Positions 32,320 through 40,644 of a stretch of DNA of 64,000 nt are shown here, in pieces. Each line of letters begins with the position of its first letter. Positions within the stretch are counted from its first letter, which is position 1. The notes below the pieces were generated by a model, which was given only the letters and a program-made list of their open reading frames with translations, did no database searches and was not told where the DNA came from. Source of the DNA: Colwellia marinimaniae. GTDB taxonomy: Bacteria > Pseudomonadota > Gammaproteobacteria > Enterobacterales > Alteromonadaceae. The stretch covers positions 62,001 through 126,000 of the forward strand of contig NZ_BDQM01000002.1 of NCBI RefSeq assembly GCF_002207865.1. Reading direction: 5' to 3'. The translations under genes and the position numbers were made by a program.

Positions 32320-32401
32320 CATATCTGATTTTAATTTTAAAAATACTACTTTAAAAATATTTACAAAAAAACAAATTTATAACTCACCACACGATAAAGT
32401 T

Positions 32402-32848
32402 TTAATCCATTTTCTTGCTATAATTTTGAGCTTCAAAATAAGCAAAAACAGTGGTAAAGGCTTGTTCTTGATATTGCTTTAAGCCAGTATCACGAAAATC
32501 GATATTCACTTGGCTTTTCGACAATTCTTTTTTAATGAAGCTACCCGCTAAAATTTCCACGTTTAATTCACTAATTAATTGAATAGCCGCTTCAATCTTA
32601 AAGCCAATAGGCCCGCCAGAAAATTTACCTTTTAAAGCGCGACCTTTAATTTGTACATGAGTGACTTGGTAATCTTCCATCAACTTAGCGAAAGCAAATT
32701 GAAATTTTTTCACTTGCTCGGCATCACCCGCGTTATCAAGGCTAATTTTTTGTACCCGCGTATGAGGAATATCATACAAGTTATTTTCTTTTGACATGAT
32801 ACAAATAATTGCATCATTACTTTTAATTTCTACACCACAAGCTCTCAT
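32402..32848 (-). CDS. DUF3010 family protein
   Basis: A 148-residue soluble protein with no signal peptide. The start MRACGVEIKSNDAIICIM and the segment KGRALKGKFSGGPIGFKIEAAIQLI match, from memory, the DUF3010 family found in marine gammaproteobacteria. The alternating strand/helix pattern with an early acidic residue recalls an RNase H-like (RuvC-type) fold, but that is inference. It is monocistronic. Function unknown. Confidence 0.75.
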   Translation of the reverse strand: MRACGVEIKSNDAIICIMSKENNLYDIPHTRVQKISLDNAGDAEQVKKFQFAFAKLMEDYQVTHVQIKGRALKGKFSGGPIGFKIEAAIQLISELNVEILAGSFIKKELSKSQVNIDFRDTGLKQYQEQAFTTVFAYFEAQNYSKKMD

Positions 32849-32986
32849 GGAAAAACCTCATTAAACGAATTGCCAATATTATACACGCAAAGTAAATGGA
32901 ACTGAACATAATGACACTGAACTTAATGGAAGTTAACTAAGCTTACAGGTATCATTTATCATAATTGAATTAATTGAGTAACTTTA

Positions 32987-33712
32987 ATGAAAAAAGTGTG
33001 TGTGATCACCGGTGGCAGCTCTGGTATTGGTTTAAGTATGGTAAAACTCTTTGTCGATAATGATTATCGAGTTTTTAATTTAGACTTATCCCCTTCTGCC
33101 CACGGTGATTTTCGTCAATGTGATGTCAGCAACTTAGCCCAAGTAACCGCAATAATTAATGATATTGCCGAGAAAAACACCATAAATGTTTTGATATCTA
33201 ACGCGGGCATTCATTTTTCTGCCAATATAGAAAACACCAGTGAAGCTGATTTAGATAAAGTCTTTAGCATTAATGTTAAGGGTGCCTATGCGGCAATAAA
33301 AGCCGTTTTACCGAGTATGAAAGCCAATAAAAATGGCGCCATCATCTTGATGGCTTCAGATCAGGCGCTAATTGCCAAGCATAACTCGTTTGCTTACAAC
33401 TTAACTAAAAGTGCCCTAGCCTCTATCGCTAAAACCACTGCCCTTGATTATGCGGCCTTCAACATTCGTGCTAATGCCGTTTGCCCTGGCACTATTGAAA
33501 CACCACTTTATCACCAAGCAATTGATAACTATTGTCAAAAATCAGGTGCCGATAAAGCTGCTGTGCATAGAGCAGAAGAACAGTTACAACCACTACAGCG
33601 CTTAGGGCAGCCAGAAGAAGTTGCTGAATTGGTACTATTTTTAGCGTCAGATAAGGCCAAATTTATCACCGGCAGTTTACAAGTGATTGATGGCGGCTAT
33701 ACCGCACAATAG
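32987..33712 (+). CDS. Short-chain dehydrogenase/reductase
   Basis: Classical SDR of 241 residues with cofactor motif TGGSSGIG (about residues 8-15), NAGIHFS, a catalytic Tyr and Lys in FAYNLTKSALAS (about 137-148), and the C-terminal ITGSLQVIDGGYTAQ. An Asp at the end of strand 2 (FNLDLS, about residues 29-34) points to NAD+ rather than NADP+. It lies 46 bp upstream of a lactonase-like amidohydrolase, which suggests oxidation of a sugar to a lactone that the neighbour opens. The sugar is not determined. Confidence 0.88.
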   Translation: MKKVCVITGGSSGIGLSMVKLFVDNDYRVFNLDLSPSAHGDFRQCDVSNLAQVTAIINDIAEKNTINVLISNAGIHFSANIENTSEADLDKVFSINVKGAYAAIKAVLPSMKANKNGAIILMASDQALIAKHNSFAYNLTKSALASIAKTTALDYAAFNIRANAVCPGTIETPLYHQAIDNYCQKSGADKAAVHRAEEQLQPLQRLGQPEEVAELVLFLASDKAKFITGSLQVIDGGYTAQ

Positions 33713-33758
33713 CCTTTATTAGCATATAAAAAGTTAAAACCCTGCAAAGCTAAACACT

Positions 33759-34724
33759 ATGACTATTAATATCATTGACCCACACCTACATTTATTTAAT
33801 CGTTCACTCGGTGACTATCACTGGCTTAACAGTGAAAACCCACCCTTTTGGCCAGATAAGTCTCTGCTGCAGCGCGATTTTACTATTAAAGACTTGGCTA
33901 TTGATAATTTAACCAGTTCATTAACCCAGGATAAAATAAAGTTAGCGGGATTTGTTCATATTGAAGCGGGCTTTGACAATACTAAACCTTGGCGTGAACT
34001 TGAATACCTTGATAACTTAGCCATGGAAAGCGGCTCATGTAAAAAGAGTCGAACAGTTGCCAGCATCAACCTATTAACAACACCATTAGACTTTAACCAG
34101 ACACTAGACAAATTACAGCAACACGCAAGTATGATTGGTGTTCGCCATATTCTTGATGAGCAAGCTTATAGTACCTTAGCGAATCACAACACTCAGCGTA
34201 ATTTTGCCCGCCTTAATGAAGTAACCGGCTTAGTATTTGAGCTGCAATTATCATTGGCTGATGAAAGTGCCAAAGATGTCATGCCACTATTAAGGCAAAC
34301 TATCGCCAATAATAGCCAGCTTAGCTTTATTATCAATCATGCCGGCTTCCCGCCAACAGAGATCAATAGTGATGCATGGCGCTTATGGCAAAAACATATA
34401 ACTACACTAGCCAAATACGCTAATGTATTTATTAAGTGCTCAGGTTGGGAGATGACCGACCGACAATATAAAATGTCTTGGTTTTCAGCGGTTAGCAACT
34501 TTTGTATTGGTGCGTTTTCAATTGAACGCGTGATGTTAGCCAGTAATTTCCCACTGTGCTTACTTGGTAATAAACTCGCTAATAAGGTAGGTAAGAAGCT
34601 CGGTAACAAGAGCTATCAAGACTATTGGCGAGATATTCTCGAGTCCACCTTGATTAAACAGTGTAGTAAAAAAGAAAAAAACGCATTGCTGTATGACAAT
34701 GCGCTTAAGATTTACCAATTGTAA
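33759..34724 (+). CDS. Amidohydrolase-2 family, lactonase-like
   Basis: A 321-residue TIM-barrel hydrolase. The N-terminal metal motif is DPHLHLF (about residues 7-13), followed by DYHWL; a mid His in FIINHAG (about 195-201) and KCSGWE (about 227-232) follow. This is the pattern of the fuconolactonase / 2-pyrone-4,6-dicarboxylate hydrolase group. With the SDR gene upstream, opening of a sugar lactone is likely; this is inferred. Translationally close to the SDR gene, so probably one operon. Confidence 0.82.
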   Translation: MTINIIDPHLHLFNRSLGDYHWLNSENPPFWPDKSLLQRDFTIKDLAIDNLTSSLTQDKIKLAGFVHIEAGFDNTKPWRELEYLDNLAMESGSCKKSRTVASINLLTTPLDFNQTLDKLQQHASMIGVRHILDEQAYSTLANHNTQRNFARLNEVTGLVFELQLSLADESAKDVMPLLRQTIANNSQLSFIINHAGFPPTEINSDAWRLWQKHITTLAKYANVFIKCSGWEMTDRQYKMSWFSAVSNFCIGAFSIERVMLASNFPLCLLGNKLANKVGKKLGNKSYQDYWRDILESTLIKQCSKKEKNALLYDNALKIYQL

Positions 34725-34788
34725 GTAACGCTTAATAAGCTGAAAAAACAGTTAAAAATGCTATTTAGCTAACTATTGAATGGCCTAT

Positions 34789-34824
34789 TTAACTACCGAC
34801 TTAACTACCGACTTAACTACCTAC
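34789..34824. repeat. Three-copy 12-bp tandem repeat at the dehydratase stop codon
   Basis: TTAACTACCGAC occurs at 34789-34800 and 34801-34812, with a third copy TTAACTACCTAC at 34813-34824 that overlaps the stop codon (34821-34823) of the dehydratase gene. It probably arose by slippage and adds nothing to the protein. Confidence 0.85.
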
Positions 34825-35996
34825 TTAATAGTCACGTTTGGCGATCTTTTCACAATGACATCATTGAGCTCAATACCAATACCTGGAACTTCCGTCACTT
34901 GGAAAAAACCATCAACGGGCTGTGGGTCTTGTAAACATAACTCTCTATTCCAGTCTTTAGTCGCATAGGTATGATGCTCATGAATCAAGAAGTTTGGAAT
35001 AGCGGTTTCTAAGTGCAATGAGGCTGCAGTTGCAACAGGACCGCCACATACATGTGCCTGAATGCGTATATCGTAAACCTCGGCATAGTCACAGACTTTT
35101 TTCGTTTCGGTAAAACCACCACACAAACCAATATCTGGCTGTAAAACATCAATGCTTTGATCTTCAAAATAAGGTCTTACATCCCATCTATGATACAAGC
35201 GTTCTCCACCAGCCATGGGGACATTAACGTTATCGGCTACTTTTTTATGCACTGCCGGGTTTAAAAAATTAACGGGCTCTTCGTACATCATACAGCCGAC
35301 TTCTTCGACAATTCTACCCATTTGAATCGCTGATGCCGCGCCCATCAGAGAGTGAGCTTCAAAAATAATATCAACATCTTCACCAACCGCAGCACGAATA
35401 GCACGCAACCTATCACCAAATAGACGCATTTGCGGCTTAGTAAATAGTTTAGTGCGGTCAAAGGAAGAAGTACCATCAGCGTTATATACTATGGGGTCAA
35501 CTTTAACCGCGTCATAACCTTGTGCCACGGCTTTTAACGCCGCCTCAGCATATTCCTCAGGCTCAATTAATTTCTTGATTTCAGTATCCCAATCAAATTG
35601 AAGTTGGCTGGCATAAGTACGTAATTTATCATTGACCTTACCGCCGAGTAATTGATACACCGGCACGCCCAACGCTTTACCTTTAATATCCCAAAGTGCG
35701 GTATCAATAGCACTCATCGCTGAATATAAAACGGGTCCGCCGCCTAAGCCCCAAAAACTTTCGCGTAACATGCGTGACCACAAAAGCTCAGTATTAAAAG
35801 GATTAAACCCTATCAGTATCGCTTCACTGATTTCCTTAATCATGGCAGCAGCAGCACTATGACCCCAGTCATAAGCTAAACCCGCCTCACCAACACCGCT
35901 AATACCTTCATCGGTGTGAATACGGATAAAAACAGGATTCCAGCCAATGCGCTTAGGGCAATGGATATCAAAAACTTCAACGTGAGTTATTTTCAT
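34821..35996 (-). CDS. Enolase-superfamily sugar-acid dehydratase (MR subgroup)
   Basis: A 391-residue mandelate racemase/muconate-lactonizing-like enzyme. Visible marks: an N-terminal capping domain, catalytic Lys in AVKVDPIVY (about residues 173-181), metal ligands in IIFEAHS (about 220-226), YEEPVN (about 248-253) and GGERLY (about 272-277), QPDIGLCGG (about 295-303), and the His base in QAHVCGGPVATAA (about 318-330). These fit dehydration of a sugar acid such as a fuconate, galactonate or related compound; the substrate is not fixed. Convergent with the SDR-lactonase pair. Confidence 0.87.
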   Translation of the reverse strand: MKITHVEVFDIHCPKRIGWNPVFIRIHTDEGISGVGEAGLAYDWGHSAAAAMIKEISEAILIGFNPFNTELLWSRMLRESFWGLGGGPVLYSAMSAIDTALWDIKGKALGVPVYQLLGGKVNDKLRTYASQLQFDWDTEIKKLIEPEEYAEAALKAVAQGYDAVKVDPIVYNADGTSSFDRTKLFTKPQMRLFGDRLRAIRAAVGEDVDIIFEAHSLMGAASAIQMGRIVEEVGCMMYEEPVNFLNPAVHKKVADNVNVPMAGGERLYHRWDVRPYFEDQSIDVLQPDIGLCGGFTETKKVCDYAEVYDIRIQAHVCGGPVATAASLHLETAIPNFLIHEHHTYATKDWNRELCLQDPQPVDGFFQVTEVPGIGIELNDVIVKRSPNVTIK

Positions 35997-36056
35997 TTGT
36001 TTCTCGATTTTATTTTTTATTCATTCAATTATTGGATAGTAGTCGCTCATCTTGCA

Positions 36057-36406
36057 GCGGTATAATTCAAGTTAAAGGAAAGAGCACGGCGTTGACGAAT
36101 GTCATCCATACCATTCCGCATAAAGGAGTGACCACTTAGAATGATATGGACGACATTAGAACAAACAAAATGAGTAAATATATAGTTGTTCTATATTTAA
36201 CTCATTTTGTAAAGTTATCATGATGTCCCATACATTCCCAAGGGCGAGTTTTAAAGACTAATATACTACGTTATTGATTTTGATAAGGGAATAACCATTA
36301 TCTACAATCAAAGCCTTGCCTATTAGTCTTTAAACTCTCGCTAAGTGAGCACTTTCTTATGTGGATTGGTATAAGTACTCTTGACGCCTAAATTGGGTTA
36401 TACCGC
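36057..36406. repeat. 350-bp structured element, MITE-like
   Basis: The stretch has imperfect terminal inverted repeats: GCGGTATAATTCAAGTTA (36057-36074) against TAAATTGGGTTATACCGC (36389-36406), 15 of 18 matching. Inside are three more inverted repeats: 36098-36116 with 36139-36157 (two mismatches), 36165-36182 with 36191-36210 (11 bp perfect outer stem), and 36244-36263 with 36321-36341 (one indel and one mismatch). It has no coding frame and sits between the aldolase and dehydratase genes. No clear target duplication is seen. A miniature transposable element or a structured RNA are both possible. Confidence 0.6.
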
Positions 36407-36419
36407 AAAAAGATTAGCA

Positions 36420-37190
36420 CTACTCTGCGAAAGTTGGATCAGCACGATAAACTCGACGTAGCATGGCTGGCCACGCTTTTTGACCGCCAGTTTCGCCATG
36501 ATGAACAATATTTGCTTGGGCTTTAATGCCATCAATAATACTTTGTGGCGCATAAATAGGTGGCATACCTGTTGCCATTACCTGTAACTGTATCTGACAG
36601 GCACGGGTTAAATCATACATATGCATAAAAGCATCACCTATGGTCTTGCCCATAGTTAAAGCACCATGATTTCGTAATAACATGAAATTTTTATCACCTA
36701 AATCATTTTGCAATCTTAGCTTTTCATCATCATTTACCGCCAGCCCTTCATAATCATGATAACTCATCGAGGCTAAAGCAAACATAGAGTACTGGCTTAA
36801 GGGTAACAAGCCCTCTTTAACACTGGCGACGGCAATCGTTTCATTGGTATGAACATGCAGGGCACAAATATCATCATGACGCACTTGATGGACGGCACTA
36901 TGAATAGTGAAGCCTGCTGGGTTGATCTCAAACGGACAATCTTTATCAATAATATTGCCATCAATATCAATTTTCACCAAATTTGAGGCGGTAATTTCTT
37001 CAAAGGCCAAACCAAAGGCATTAATCAAAATATGCTCGGTACCGGGAATACGCGCCGAAATATGAGTATGAATAAGATCATCCCAGCCATGCATTTGTAC
37101 TAATCGATAACAAGCCGCTAAATCGACACGTAATTGCCACTCTTGTGTTGATACTTTGTTTTTTAAATCTAGTTTAGGCAGTTGCTGCAT
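36420..37190 (-). CDS. Class II aldolase/adducin family protein
   Basis: A zinc-dependent aldolase-fold protein of 256 residues. The metal-binding His residues are in ALHVHTNET (about 114-122, two His) and in LLRNHGALTMG (about 169-179); THISAR (about 43-48) and the Glu/Asn-bearing AFGLAFEEIT (about 59-68) are also conserved. Members cleave phosphorylated sugars or act on related keto-acids, while others have unknown substrates. The neighbouring dehydratase and SDR suggest sugar-acid breakdown, but the MITE-like element in between may separate transcripts. Confidence 0.85.
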   Translation of the reverse strand: MQQLPKLDLKNKVSTQEWQLRVDLAACYRLVQMHGWDDLIHTHISARIPGTEHILINAFGLAFEEITASNLVKIDIDGNIIDKDCPFEINPAGFTIHSAVHQVRHDDICALHVHTNETIAVASVKEGLLPLSQYSMFALASMSYHDYEGLAVNDDEKLRLQNDLGDKNFMLLRNHGALTMGKTIGDAFMHMYDLTRACQIQLQVMATGMPPIYAPQSIIDGIKAQANIVHHGETGGQKAWPAMLRRVYRADPTFAE

Positions 37191-37275
37191 TTCAAAAGCT
37201 CTCTATGTATAGGTAATACCATTATGATTAGATTTTACCTGATGATGATTCGGCAATAAAGTCGTTTAAGGCTGT

Positions 37276-37449
37276 TTAAAGCATTGCTCTGATAATAGCC
37301 GCTATTATTAATACAAATACCAATATAGGTATAATTTTACTGTACTTAGCTTGCTGTTCATCGGTCATGGGCTTACCAAATTTCTCACCCAAAGTAACCA
37401 TCAAAAACACCGATAAAAAGACACCAGCCAAAATAATTATTAATGTCAT
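37276..37449 (-). CDS. Small two-helix membrane protein
   Basis: A 57-residue frame too short for common cut-offs. It starts with an ATG preceded by AGAGAG, then a hydrophobic helix (MTLIIILAGVFLSVFLMVTL), a polar loop (GEKFGKPMTDEQQAKYSK) and a second helix (IIPILVFVLIIAAIIRAML). This N-out/C-out hairpin shape, the polar loop and the absence of any other use for the gap support a real gene. I do not recognise a family. It is divergent from the ThrE-type exporter. Confidence 0.65.
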   Translation of the reverse strand: MTLIIILAGVFLSVFLMVTLGEKFGKPMTDEQQAKYSKIIPILVFVLIIAAIIRAML

Positions 37450-37537
37450 TTTTCTCTCTTTTTGTTAATTTTTTATACCCTGTTTTAGCAAAATCGATTA
37501 CCATAGTACTTAGTGCCACTTACCATTAAATATCGCA

Positions 37538-38764
37538 ATGCAGCAAACCGATAATTTTTACCAAAAACGTCGTTTTATCATAAAATTAGGCAAAGCCTTA
37601 CATAAATTAGGCTCGACCGCTTATCGCCTAGAAGACAACCTTTTATCTATTGCTAAATTTCTCGATATTCGCGCATCATTTATTATTACGCCTACGTCGC
37701 TGACCTTTATCTTATCCGATGATGAAGATGATCAGCAATATAATCATTTAGTACGTGTTAGCCCAGGAGATATAGATCTTGGCTCATTAGCGCGAATTGA
37801 TGAACTAGTTGATGAATTAATCAATGGTGAGCGCACCTTAGCTGAAGCGATTGACCGTTTAGCCGAAGTTAAAAATAAACCCGCACCTTACGGCACCTTT
37901 TTATCCTTTTTAGCTTTTGGCGCTTCAAGCGGCGCCTTTGCCATGTTAATGCATACCAGTTGGCACGATGTATTCTGGTCGGCTATCTTAGGCTGGGTTA
38001 TTTTTGTTTTTGTGCTGTGGGCAGAAAAATCGCGCCGTATGGCAGAATTACTTGAGCCTATTGCGGCGCTAACAGCATCACTGTTAGCCTCAGCCATCTC
38101 TATATTTGACCCGAGTATCAATATACCCATGGTCATTCTATCAAGCATCATAGTTTTTATACCCGGATTATCACTAACCGTTGGTTTGTCTGAACTTGCC
38201 GCTCGACATTTAATGTCAGGTACGGCGCGTATCATGGATAGTATCATGATGTTATTTAAGCTTTATTTTGGTGCCGTCTTGGGTATGGCCTTTGGTAACT
38301 TGATGTGGGGTACCGCTGAGTTTATTGCTCCCGAATCAATGCCAATGTGGACCTCATGGGTAGCGGTAACAACCTTATCAGCAAGTTTAGTGGTGTTATT
38401 TAAAGTCAGATTAAAGGATGCCCCTTGGGGGATGATTGCTGGCTATATTGCCTTTGGTGTTAGCATCTGGGCAAGTACTTATTTAGGCGTGGCCTTAGGG
38501 GCCTTTGTTGGCGCTTTCGCCCTTGGCTTATATAGCAACTTATTTTCACGAGTGATGAACCTGCCTTCTAGCATTGTCAGGTTGCTCGGTTTAGTGGTAC
38601 TAGTCCCTGGCTCTAAAGTATATATAGGCCTCAATAGTGCGGTTTCAGGGCAGAATATGCTCAATGTACCCGATTTAGGCTCACAAACATTTCTAATATT
38701 TATGTCCCTCGTTGCGGGTATTATTTTCTCCAATGCGGTATTACCACACGGTAAAACTTTATAA
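37538..38764 (+). CDS. ThrE-type threonine/serine exporter family protein
   Basis: A 408-residue inner-membrane protein with the two halves of the ThrE family fused. The N-terminal soluble part (about 1-120, RRFIIKLGKALHKLGSTAYR) leads into the first ThrE membrane domain (about 125-260); the second ThrE_2-type domain (about 275-405) ends with VVLVPGSKVYIGLN. In E. coli the two halves are separate (YjjP and YjjB). Export of threonine/serine or a small carboxylate is inferred from the family. Stands alone. Confidence 0.85.
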   Translation: MQQTDNFYQKRRFIIKLGKALHKLGSTAYRLEDNLLSIAKFLDIRASFIITPTSLTFILSDDEDDQQYNHLVRVSPGDIDLGSLARIDELVDELINGERTLAEAIDRLAEVKNKPAPYGTFLSFLAFGASSGAFAMLMHTSWHDVFWSAILGWVIFVFVLWAEKSRRMAELLEPIAALTASLLASAISIFDPSINIPMVILSSIIVFIPGLSLTVGLSELAARHLMSGTARIMDSIMMLFKLYFGAVLGMAFGNLMWGTAEFIAPESMPMWTSWVAVTTLSASLVVLFKVRLKDAPWGMIAGYIAFGVSIWASTYLGVALGAFVGAFALGLYSNLFSRVMNLPSSIVRLLGLVVLVPGSKVYIGLNSAVSGQNMLNVPDLGSQTFLIFMSLVAGIIFSNAVLPHGKTL

Positions 38765-38906
38765 TCAATAAAATTAATACTCACTTTGTTAAATCAAACA
38801 AAGTGGACGATAGTCAGTCGCCTTTTGGCGAAAAAACCAGCCATTATTTGCAATATTTTTTGTACAAATAGACTAACGTATTAATTTACCTACAAAACAA
38901 CCTTAT

Positions 38907-38921
38907 TGATAATTATTATCA
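38907..38921. promoter_or_regulatory. Fur box upstream of bfd
   Basis: TGATAAT-T-ATTATCA is a perfect 7-1-7 inverted repeat, the classical Fur-binding core, about 56 bp before the bfd start. This predicts iron-dependent repression of bfd. Confidence 0.8.
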
Positions 38922-38976
38922 TTAAGGTTATTATATGCAACATTAATTACGAGTTATTTTTCAAGTAGAGAGCTGT

Positions 38977-39171
38977 ATGTACGTTTGTATTTGCCATGGG
39001 GTCACTGACACACAAATAGAGTCCGCAATAGATAATGGCGCAGAAACGATGAAGCAGCTAACTAATGAACTCAATGTCGGCTCGCAATGCGGGAAATGCT
39101 GTCAATGTACTAAACAGGTATTGAACAAAAGACTATTACAAATTGCTGAAGCACAACCCAAAGTCGCTTAA
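38977..39171 (+). CDS. bfd: Bacterioferritin-associated ferredoxin
   Basis: A 64-residue [2Fe-2S] protein that passes electrons to bacterioferritin to release stored iron. The cluster Cys residues are visible in MYVCICHGV (Cys4, Cys6) and GSQCGKCCQC (about residues 36-45). A Fur box sits upstream, as expected for a gene induced in low iron. It faces the two bacterioferritin genes, its likely partners. Confidence 0.95.
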   Translation: MYVCICHGVTDTQIESAIDNGAETMKQLTNELNVGSQCGKCCQCTKQVLNKRLLQIAEAQPKVA

Positions 39172-39217
39172 AATAGCGGCTTTAGTTTCATCACTAGATT
39201 AGCACTCACAACAAAGA

Positions 39218-39685
39218 CTAAGCCATCATAGACTGTAAGTAATTTTCGAGACCAGCATGGTCAATAATATATTGTTGTGATTCAATCCAGTCTATTTGCT
39301 CTTCTACGTTTTCCAGTAAATCTTCCGCTAAATCTCTACTGATATAATCTTGCAGCTTTTCACTCTCTTCGATTAAGCTTTGTAAAGCCTTACGAGATAC
39401 ATATTCTAAATCCATATTTGCTTGTAACATTTCTGTCGCGTGCTCACCTATCTGTATACGTCCCAAGTCTTGTAAATTGGGTAAACCTTCTAAAAATAAT
39501 ATCCGTTCAATCAAGCCATCTGCTTGCTTCATTTTCTCAATAGAAAGCTTGTAGTCGGCTTTATTAAGTTTGTCCAATCCCCAATTTTTATACATACGGG
39601 CATGTAAAAAATATTGATTAATTGCCACTAACTCAATACCTAAAACACTATTTAATAGCGCAATAATTTGTTTATTACCTTTCAT
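39218..39685 (-). CDS. bfr: Bacterioferritin, haem-binding type subunit
   Basis: A 155-residue ferritin-like four-helix subunit. Met52, the bis-Met haem ligand of bacterioferritin, is present (EKMKQAD), but ferroxidase ligands are altered: Glu51 is Lys, His54 is Gln, and the Glu127/His130 pair reads Val and Gln in NVEEQIDW. Glu18 and Glu94 remain. So it probably binds haem but cannot oxidise iron alone. It follows the second bfr gene by 11 bp and probably forms mixed shells with it. Confidence 0.92.
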   Translation of the reverse strand: MKGNKQIIALLNSVLGIELVAINQYFLHARMYKNWGLDKLNKADYKLSIEKMKQADGLIERILFLEGLPNLQDLGRIQIGEHATEMLQANMDLEYVSRKALQSLIEESEKLQDYISRDLAEDLLENVEEQIDWIESQQYIIDHAGLENYLQSMMA

Positions 39686-39696
39686 TATGACTCCCC

Positions 39697-40182
39697 TTAC
39701 CCTGGTAGATGTTGACCCATATGAGATTGAATATAATTTTGCAAGCCGATTTTGTCGATAAGGCCAAGCTGTTTCTCAAGCCAGTAAACATGATCTTCCT
39801 CGGTATCTTCTAGCAGTTTCTCTAAAATTTCTCGACTTTGAAAATCCCCCTCACTTTCACATAAGCTAATAGTCGTTTTTAATGCCGCTACCACTTCCAT
39901 CTCCAGAATTAAGTCATTTTTAAGCATGCTAGGAACATCATTACCAATAAGTAAATCTCGACGGTCTTTTAAATTAGGCGTGCCTTCAAGAAATAAAATA
40001 CGCTTTATTAACGCATCGGCATGGGTGATCTCTTCTTGCATTTCATGATCTAATTGTTCATAGAGTTTATCTAAACCCCAATCTTGATACATACGTGAAT
40101 GAGTAAAATACTGATCAATTGCTGCTAATTCATTGTGTAACAAGCCATTTAGACTCGCTATAACTTTTGCATTACCTTTCAT
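39697..40182 (-). CDS. bfr: Bacterioferritin, ferroxidase-type subunit
   Basis: A 161-residue bacterioferritin. The ferroxidase ligands are in place (Glu18, Glu51, His54, Glu94, and the EEDH pair near 128-131), but residue 52, normally the haem-ligand Met, is Ile. It therefore complements its neighbour, which has Met52 but lacks ferroxidase residues. The frame opens five codons earlier at 40197, but the ATG at 40182 has a GAGG site and matches the family N terminus MKGN. A Fur-like box lies upstream. Confidence 0.92.
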   Translation of the reverse strand: MKGNAKVIASLNGLLHNELAAIDQYFTHSRMYQDWGLDKLYEQLDHEMQEEITHADALIKRILFLEGTPNLKDRRDLLIGNDVPSMLKNDLILEMEVVAALKTTISLCESEGDFQSREILEKLLEDTEEDHVYWLEKQLGLIDKIGLQNYIQSHMGQHLPG

Positions 40183-40305
40183 CTGACACCTCGACATAAT
40201 AAGTTAAAAAACACTTTGCTTCAGTTGCCTTAAATCCTAGTAGAAAGTAGCAGAATTATCGAATTAATCCGCTAAACATCGGTTACTAAGTATTTATTTT
40301 TTAAG

Positions 40306-40320
40306 TGAAAATTATTATCA
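40306..40320. promoter_or_regulatory. Fur-like box between bfr and btuD
   Basis: TGAAAAT-T-ATTATCA, a 7-1-7 inverted repeat with one mismatch, lies about 125 bp upstream of the bacterioferritin pair and about 150 bp before the cobalamin riboswitch. It may act on either transcript. Confidence 0.55.
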
Positions 40321-40469
40321 TTTGCATTATTGCTCTTAGTTAAATTATCAGACTTACAATGTGCTAAACATTTCCTAAAAATCACCCAGGGACTCAAGTA
40401 GGAGGCGCCATCAGTACAACAAATAGCCGTCTAAACATCTAAAATTTGCTAATAAGATGAAATAAAGCT

Positions 40470-40597
40470 AGAATCCGCGTCCTAAAGAATTTTTGTGTTA
40501 TGAAGATGGTGAAAATCCATCGCTGTGCCCGCAACTGTAAATGAAGTGATATTCAGTTTTCCGATAAATATCGCCTCAAAGTCAGATAGCTAACCAA
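40470..40597 (+). ncRNA. Cobalamin riboswitch upstream of btuD
   Basis: The conserved core GAAAATCCATCGCTGTGCCC followed by GCAACTGTAA (about 40511-40540) and the B12 box AAAGTCAGATAGC (about 40578-40590) are clear. Binding of adenosylcobalamin would repress the btuD-btuC-cobO-btuF operon, whose first ATG is about 50 nt downstream. The usual mechanism would be blocking of the ribosome site. Confidence 0.85.
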
Positions 40598-40644
40598 AAA
40601 AACTATGCTCACTTATCACCGTGCGGGAAAACACGAATTTCACT

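Noticed and set aside
34789..34824. A CRISPR-like array
   Set aside because: Three directly adjacent 12-bp units with no spacers are a slippage repeat.
39218..39685. Treating the second bacterioferritin as a pseudogene because ferroxidase residues are lost
   Set aside because: The reading frame, length, haem Met52 and fold are intact, and its neighbour supplies the missing ligands.
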